The position numbers and the translations under genes are program-made. From NCBI GenBank assembly GCA_019648995.1, contig BLXT01008431.1, forward strand, positions 40,780 to 68,100: DNA of 27,321 nucleotides, given 5' to 3'. The DNA is from Plakobranchus ocellatus. Taxonomy: Eukaryota; Mollusca; Gastropoda; Plakobranchidae. Shown in pieces: positions 20,751 through 27,321 of this stretch (its first letter is position 1; each line of letters opens with the position of its first letter). Under the pieces are notes generated by a model. That model did no database searches and had not been told where the DNA came from. It saw only the letters and a list, made by a program, of their open reading frames with translations.

Positions 20751-22940
20751 CGCAAAATAAATGCACGTATATGTACTCCCAAGAACATGAAAATAGAAAA
20801 TGCAGGTATCCTAAGTATGGATAAGATCATCTCCCTTCAGGTGATGAAAAAAACCTAAAAAAGAAACAAAAAAAATTATGTTACGAATATTACATCTGAT
20901 TCCGTGTGAAGGAACATAGGTCACCAGCTTTTTTCTTCATACTCCACTCCTTTACTGTAGGGCACCCGGGACTGAGCCCCTGGTGGTTTCCATTTTCAAG
21001 AACATGTATCACAATTATCTTCGGGAGCTCTCCTAGTTAATCAAAATTGACATTGTTTAAGTACACCATTAATTTTTTTAAAAATATGTCCATGTAAAGA
21101 TATGTTTTGATATAGCCTACTAGCATTTCATTTCAATTTTAATACTGACATTTTTAATAAAGCACACTTAAAAGAATGAATTTGGCATTATTTTGATGAT
21201 GTTTGGTGAATTTTTGTCATTAAACTTTGTGTTTCAGTGGGTTTTGAGTTTTGGTGGATTTTAGTGAGTTTTGGTGAGTTTTGGTTGTGACGTTGGGTAA
21301 AAAGACATGTACTCATGAAAACTGCCATCTCTACCATGGTACCCTAGCAACTGAATCATAGATAATACCACAAAAATCATTTATAAATTCAACCCATAAA
21401 AAAAAAATAGATCTGACATAATTCAGTGCTTTTTGTTTCATACAGGGTAATACCTTGGTTATTTAAAAGAATTTCTAGTAAGTCTATACGCTTGAGTCAG
21501 TTTTTTTAATGAGTCAATAAACCTGATTACACTCTTAACTTAGTCACAAGTGCAAATATGACAAGTATATTAGATGCAGAAAATAATCGAGTGAGAGTCT
21601 AAAAAAATTGCTCGAGAATATGAGAGAGTATCATTGAAATAAAAAAAAACCCACATCCTTACTATAAAGGATATTATTTCACCATGTCGGTTGCAAAGAA
21701 AATGTGAAGTAATTCTTTGGAAAGTTCGGCACCAAAAAAGATAGCAACTTTTAGCACAGTGGCTTAAACTTTCAGCTTAAATTTATCTAGACACATTGAA
21801 GACAGCATTCATATTGTTAGGCTGACTTACTAATCTAGTATCTTCTGCAAGACATTATTTCGTAATGAGCATAGACATCCAGACCTGCTCTTCCCATTAC
21901 TTGCGTGGAGCGCGCTCATTACCTGCGGATTACATCAGCTGCGGCTGGTGCTCGAGCAGAGTGCTATACGAACATCGGGCAATAGCCCTTGCTCTAACTT
22001 TTTGACTCCAAAGTCCCTCTAGCTTTATGTAGAAAAATAATTGAAAAAAAATTCTTTGCACTTAATAAAAGCCAAACAAATCCATTATGACATTCCTTAG
22101 CCTTCATTCCTCCCTCGCAAACTGTTTTTAGCGTACAACCTGACTTTTACGTGTCTGTTGTGCTCGATAGATCTAGTAATCCACTGAGCAGTGACAAAAA
22201 GCAGCATCTCGATCTATAGATCTAGATCTAGTTCCCCGAGCTAAGGTTTGCGGACAGTAGGCAGCGTTGTCATCTCAGTGAGGCCTCGGAAAGGTCGGAG
22301 ACAAAACATTGCACGATATTGTTTTAGTCAAAGCTGGAGTCAAAGGAGGCAAGGCGAGTCGTTGAGGGCAGGCGGTTCACTGAGTGCCATTCTCCCGTTT
22401 CGCTGAGGAGAGAAAAAACCTGACAGCTTGAGCAGAGCTCAATAGTGGACTGCTTGATTTAACTCATTGAGAGTTAACACGTTCGTTAACCTGCGAATAA
22501 CCCTGCATTAAGTGCCGAGAAGTCACAAAAATTCCTGCAGGACACAAAATATATGAGGTGGCAGATAGATCTAGCAACCCCCTGACCTAATGTGATTATA
22601 GCTGAGCAAACCTACCTATTATCCCACCCCTCCTTATATAGACTGAGGATGTGGATATTAAATGTGTTTTGAGAGTTTTGATGCGGCGCAGCGCTAATAT
22701 TACTGTAAGATGCCGGTCCTTTTTTTGGTTCTGATCTGAGAATACATGCATACTGTGCATCGCCACTCCTGGTTCTCTTTGTTACTTTCTCTATCCCCCC
22801 CCCCCCTTTTTTTTTTAAAGCTTGTCGTTGTCATGATGAAATTAATGCTAGACAGCCTATTCTTTCTTGCTACCTTCCTCAACTTTACAGCTTAGTTTTT
22901 GTTGATGAACTTTAGCTTACGATTTTCCTCAGTTTGCCCG
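20751..22940. other. Non-coding stretch, no supported gene
   Basis: No frame of interest. It contains a short tandem of about 10 bp (GTTTTGGTGA-like, 21241-21287), an imperfect direct repeat CATTAC(C/T)TGCG at about 21894 and 21916, a TAGATCTAGATCTAG cluster near 22216-22230, and adjoining C12 and T10 homopolymers at 22795-22816. A slightly GC-richer zone runs from about 21895 to 22400 without recognisable signals. Confidence 0.5.
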
Positions 22941-23024
22941 GGCGTCGGCGGCACATGGATAGCGAAACCGCCCTGAGATGTGCGCAGGCCCTTCTGTCGG
23001 GGGTTCGACCCCGTCACCGTCGCC
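22941..23024 (+). repeat. tRNA-like sequence, probable SINE head
   Basis: A perfect pol III B box GGTTCGACCCC (23002-23012) lies 30 bases after an A-box-like TAGCGAAACCGC (22960-22971). The ends GGCGTCGG (22941-22948) and CCGTCGCC (23017-23024) pair at 7 of 8 positions like an acceptor stem. The T-arm pairs at 4 of 5 with one wobble. The anticodon arm is poor and no normal tRNA can be folded, so this is not a working tRNA gene. It fits the promoter-bearing head of a tRNA-derived SINE, with the body perhaps continuing to about 23120. No second copy is in the window to confirm it. Confidence 0.5.
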
Positions 23025-25739
23025 CTGCCCTGATGGAGGGACTGAAAGCTTGAGATCACCCAGAAATCTGAATGGGACTATCATTCTGCCATTTTGTCGA
23101 AGCACTTTCCGATGTTGATATTTTGAATAATAATTCATGTTCTTTTTTTTTATTTGCTCAGCTTAATTTCATACACACTACACTTTTTTTCTTTTTTATT
23201 GGCACCATGTTTAATTTTCACATTATTCATTGTAATAGCCTGATAAATAATTTGATAACATTTTTTTTTACACTAATCATTGAATCTTTAATTTTTGTGT
23301 GGCTGCTGCAAATACAATTCATACTTACACGCCTTATATCATTATTAGTAGTAGGCAATTCCATGATTATTAGAATGACAATATTTAATCTTTGATATGC
23401 TTGTGGCTCTTGGTTGTAATTGTCTGACCCAACAATTCTATTCTTATTAACAGCTACTCCTTTTGCTAATTATAATTAAATCACTTGTCATCCATTCCTA
23501 TGTTTTCATTGTAGGCCTACGTGTTTTCATTTTGGCTACAACTCTACATAAACTCTTTTTTGCTTTTTTTATATAAGATTTCATAAAATAAATCAGAGAG
23601 GCACACAGAAATAAAGACAGTATAAATAAATAAAATAAAGGCAACTGTTTGGTTCAAGAGATATTGATTAAATCATTTGATGTCCGGAACCAAGAAAAAC
23701 AAATAATCAAAAAACCCCGAAAATTATTATCATTTTTAACGGGTATGGAAATGTCCCAACGCCACAGAACATATGTAATTACTGGATGGGAAAGGAAGGC
23801 GGGGAACAGTAGAGAGATTAGCTCTCACGATTTCACAATCCAGTATAATTATTTTTTTACGAGAAAGGTTGTAATTGTTTCACTTTTTATCCCCGCACCA
23901 GATGGGTTAAACAAAGAAAAGTAAGATTGGCGCATCAACTATATACAAACATTGACCTTGTCATGTAAAATCATTATATATAAAAAAAAAAAAAAAAAAA
24001 CAAGAAAAGATGCTGGATACACTGTCAAGCGAGTGTGGAAAGAGTCCTATACAAAGGAATGAGTCTAGCAAGAATCGGCTCTATGTCTGTTTTTTGGTTT
24101 GTAAAATACTCGATTATAAACTGAGAACTGGCATTCTAATGGTCTAGGAGTTCTATGGAAAAAAAAAACATTAGTCAGGGGACTTGAGCTGTTTTTTTAT
24201 ACCACATCACTTAGGAATCTAGCTGACGCAATACAGTGCACTGTAAATAATATAGCGATAGGGAGGCTAAGGTCGAATCTACAGTCGACCCTGATTTTTA
24301 AAACGAAATAACTACTAAGGTCGGCCCTCTTAAAACTGCAATTATACTCAGCCCCTAAAAATAGGTCAGGCCACCCGCCAATATTTTCAAAAAAAACCAA
24401 CAGCTACAATATTGTTTTCGGGCCTTGCTTGTTTATAATTTATCGATGGCCATCACTCACCCAGCCCTATTGGTGACTAAACCCTGCCGCGCCAAAGTTT
24501 AACGGCTGCTTCCCCCCAAGCAATAAGCATTCTCCTGCGCTCTATCCACTTCATCTTCATGTTCCACTTTAAACTTCACGGTGTCTGCTTTTTTGCTTTC
24601 AGCTTATTACACTGAATTTCTTCTGTTTTCTTTCATTTTACTATAGCTCATGTAGAATGTCGACCTCACTTGACTGGGACAAATAGGAGGATCGATGGAC
24701 ACACTTCTAAGTTAGCGTAGGCGCACACTGGAGGCAGCAGTTCACGTGTCCAACAATACATGTTTTGAAATACTCTCTTTCTTTGATGCGAGCGCACAAC
24801 AAGTCGGCAACTTGTCGGAGCGTCGGAGCTATCCTTTGTGTTTTACAGCCTGGTCTTACGTCACTGGCTCTGTCGGATAAGGGAAAGGGGGCTGCCATTA
24901 CGTGCCCACGCATAATTCTACTGACCGTTGCCGCGCGAACCACGAGGCCAGTCTTGTTACGCAAATTATCAGGCTAACTTGTCGGTGGGTAGCGCACAGT
25001 AACTGCGACATCAGTCTGTCAAGTTAGCCATGACATGTCGCGTCGCTTAGGCTGTAACAAGACAGACAGACAGTCAGACAGACATAGGCTACACAGACAA
25101 AAACCTAGACAATGTGACAGATGGGTCGATGGAGGGGTATAGCTACTACAGCGGCTTATGCAGATCTCTGTATAGTCAGGCTTTCGGGAAGACACATGAA
25201 TGGAACCATTGAATGAGTCGATGGATGCAAAATTAATAATTAAAGAGGTCGGAAGTTTGATGGGATCCACCGTGGCTGTATAAAATCCTCATGGAATTTA
25301 AACTGTGGCCGGTGGAACTTTTCCTTTCACACCCAAGGCCCAGATCTATCTATCGAATGGAGAGCTATCTAGACATAGAAACACAACACAGGCCGGGCAC
25401 TTTGGCCTAATAACATTTTTTTTCTTAAATCATATGTCATTTTTTTCTCCTGAAACAGAAATAGAAAAGTCAATTCGAAGTCCGATAATATTATCGTAAT
25501 ACCAACTTATATTTTCTCTTGCTACTAGTTACAAGTAGGCCTAGTAGTGTTTGTCGCTTACGCCCGAAATTTCAAACTTCTCTTCTTCAAAATAATTTAC
25601 TTTCCGAATTCGGTCGATATTATAATATTGTCTTAAAACCTGTTTGGCTCGAGTCGATCCTCATTTAGCATGAACTATAATATATGTATCATACGCTGAC
25701 CTCTGAGAAAAATTATAATTGTAAGGCTAAAAATCCCCC
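23025..25739. other. Non-coding stretch with small palindromes and repeats
   Basis: No supported gene. It contains an A19 run (23982-24000), a perfect 14-bp palindrome TACAGTGCACTGTA (24232-24245), a 6-bp stem GGTCGA/TCGACC (24271-24290), a zone at about 24717-25000 with three GCGCACA and several GTCGG words, and a short (GACA)n tract at 25060-25084. Open frames of 60-107 codons here are T-rich or antiparallel pairs and look like chance. Confidence 0.5.
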
Positions 25740-25741
25740 NN

Positions 25742-25850
25742 AAAAAAAAACAAAAAAAAAAACAAAACAAAAACAAAAACAAAAACAAAAAAACAAAAAC
25801 AAAACACAAAAACCACAAGACACCCACACACACGCACACACACACACAAT
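25742..25850. repeat. (CAAAA)n and (CA)n low-complexity block
   Basis: Starts right after an NN gap at 25740-25741 that is preceded by CCCCC. A-rich CAAAAA-type pentamers run to about 25810, then an ACACAC/ACGC tract covers about 25822-25848. The overlapping Lys/Gln and Phe frames are products of this composition. Confidence 0.9.
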
Positions 25851-27321
25851 GCAGCAACAATTTTACATTCAACACAAAAAAATATCAATTTCCGCAAAAA
25901 AAAAAAAAAGCAAAGCGAAAAGCAAAAAGGCATATTTGCTATTGTGTAACAAAATCCAAGGTGTACAAAGTCCGACAAAAATATTGTCTCGAAAAAGAAA
26001 GCAATAAGTGCATCGGCGCTGTTGCAGGATACGTGGCGCAGTTTACGGCAACTTTGGACGGATTTGGCAAATCCAGATAAGTACGAGATCTATTCCTATT
26101 ACAGATAGCATACTGTACATACTATGTAGGCCTACAATACTCCATAAATTAACTTTTCTATTGACATGTTATTGGTTAAACCAGGACATCGCTCTACCGA
26201 CATTGTGTCAAGCAAGACAAAGAGAAAACGACACCTAAGGACAATGTCAAAATGGAAAAAGCGATATAGTATGATAAAAATCTTAAGAGAATAATCGCTT
26301 CAAAGGCCACTATGTGCGATATCAAGGGAACGGTCTCTAAGTCACAGAATCGCCAAGTCGCATTAAAATTGCGGTAAAAATCAAGAAATGATGCGGCCGC
26401 ATCATGTGGCGTGCGCAGCATTTTCCACAGATACCAGAGAGTTGACAAAAGCAACATCGATCTTGCAGAAATTGGCTTGAGGACGGGAAAATAATGTGTA
26501 GCTGAATAACACTCATCAGTTGTCTGCAGCTATGATCAAGTACTGAAGGATTGTTAGGTTAAGCTTAGATCTTTGTTCGAAGTCATAGCTTGAATTCCCC
26601 CTCCCCATTTTTTTTCTTTACAGCAAGGCAGTCAACGACAATAAACGGAAGAATATCAGATACAGTTAGCAAGACTTCAAACACAGACAATCACATAAAT
26701 TACTCTGCACCGAAGGCTGGGAAGAAAATGGACCCCCCGTTGCCAGCGATGAACGTACTGTATAAAATCTAAACCTGTATCATACATCAAAGTCCTTTAC
26801 CTCCGGTCCCGTAAGCCTCCGTTTTCCGCAGGCTCTCCATCTCTCACAGACATGCTTTCAAAAAGTTTAAAAAAAAAAAAAAAAAACGAGACAAAAAAAA
26901 AACCTGTCACTTTCCGCAGGTGACAAACCTGGCAAACAACAAAGGTGGGTGCACTGTTATTGGAGTTACATTTTTGGTGTTAGGCGCTTGGCAGGCACTC
27001 AAGTATTGAAGAGATAGAGAGAGCATTTCATCAACATAGTACTATTCCAGTTTGTTACACAATCCCATCTCTCTTCCCTTATCAGCCACGTAAGGAGGGG
27101 GTGGGAGAGAGAATTAGGCAGTTTGGGCGCTGAGTCGGAGGGCCAAGGGCAAATGTTGAATGAGACTTGGCTTAAAGATCGAGAGAGATTCGTAGTGGGG
27201 TCGTGATTCATATTGTTTTCATTCATGAATGCTTTTATTCGTAGATCACTGAATAATAATTTAATAAATCGAAATTTTCTCACTGGCCTGAATATTCATG
27301 GCAACATTGATTTTTTTTTTT
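25851..27321. other. Non-coding stretch to the window end
   Basis: Apart from the weak exon at 26623 there is no gene I can support. It holds a perfect 18-bp palindrome ATGATGCGGCCGCATCAT (26388-26405), an A18 run (26869-26886) and a terminal T-run. A frame at about 25966-26110 reading DTWRSLRQLWTDLANPDKY looks protein-like but has no start, acceptor or homology. Confidence 0.45.
26623..26772 (+). CDS. Candidate terminal exon, unrecognised protein
   Basis: A strong acceptor-like sequence (CCCCTCCCC, T-run, CTTTACAG ending about 26622) is followed by one open frame of about 49 codons to a TAA at 26770-26772. The text includes GRISDTVSKTS and KKMDPPLPAMNVLYKI. Polypyrimidine tract, balanced composition and stop together make a last exon possible. 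No upstream exon or homology supports it, so it may equally be chance. Confidence 0.18.
   Translation, partial: ARQSTTINGRISDTVSKTSNTDNHINYSAPKAGKKMDPPLPAMNVLYKI

Noticed and set aside
22941..23024. Functional tRNA gene
   Set aside because: No acceptable anticodon arm can be drawn, the T-arm has a mismatch, and no pol III T-run terminator directly follows.
25675..26007. Lys/Gln-rich plus frame and Phe/Cys-rich minus frames
   Set aside because: They are products of the (CAAAA)n and (CA)n tracts and pass through undetermined bases.
26194..26457. 87-codon minus-strand frame with a hydrophobic C-terminal stretch
   Set aside because: A hydrophobic run in AT-rich DNA is common; there is no homology, no start context and no neighbouring exon.
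1..27321. CRISPR array, bacterial operon or phage-type defence system
   Set aside because: No regularly spaced repeats with unique spacers, no ribosome-binding sites and no dense gene packing. Introns and LTR, Harbinger and MULE elements show an animal genome.

Overview
The window looks like intergenic or intronic DNA from an animal, most likely a marine invertebrate and plausibly a mollusc. It is AT-rich and full of homopolymers. It contains no intact protein-coding gene that I can defend. Its coding-like content consists of decayed transposable elements of animal types (PIF/Harbinger with a spliced transposase, Ty3/gypsy with a tRNA-Leu primer site, and a MULE-domain transposase). The palindromes TAGATCTA and TAGGCCTA recur, which I associate with gastropod-like genomes; that is an impression, not a measurement.

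Layout. Bases 1-710 are a GA-rich minisatellite/microsatellite. Bases 710-8690 are AT-rich with no supported gene. Around 8690-9080 is a small CpG-containing, promoter-like island with a CCAAT box. Bases 9081-11847 are non-coding apart from a few short coding-looking stretches. A nest of three transposon superfamilies fills 11848-20750. First comes a degenerate PIF/Harbinger element (11848-13182) with 11-bp perfect inverted termini, a subterminal tandem repeat, a transposase pseudogene with a recognisable intron, and a (GA)n tract where the rest of the transposase should be. Next is a complete-ended but dead Ty3/gypsy LTR retrotransposon (13382-18597) with two ~93% identical LTRs, PBS, PPT, gag and pol. 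Last is a MULE-type transposase pseudogene (about 18616-20750), which the gypsy element abuts and may have split.

Bases 20751-27321 are mostly non-coding. They hold a tRNA-derived pol III-like sequence (22941-23024, probably a SINE head), simple repeats, palindromes and one weak terminal-exon candidate near 26623.

Nothing here is an active system. The gypsy element has at least five in-frame stops and four frameshifts, lost catalytic residues in protease, RT and RNase H, an unidentified 477-nt insertion in gag, and an in-frame deletion of the integrase core. The most useful observations are the Harbinger ends with GCGTC motif arrays, the gag insertion, the integrase-core deletion, the nesting order, and two NN gaps beside homopolymers that look like assembly artefacts.
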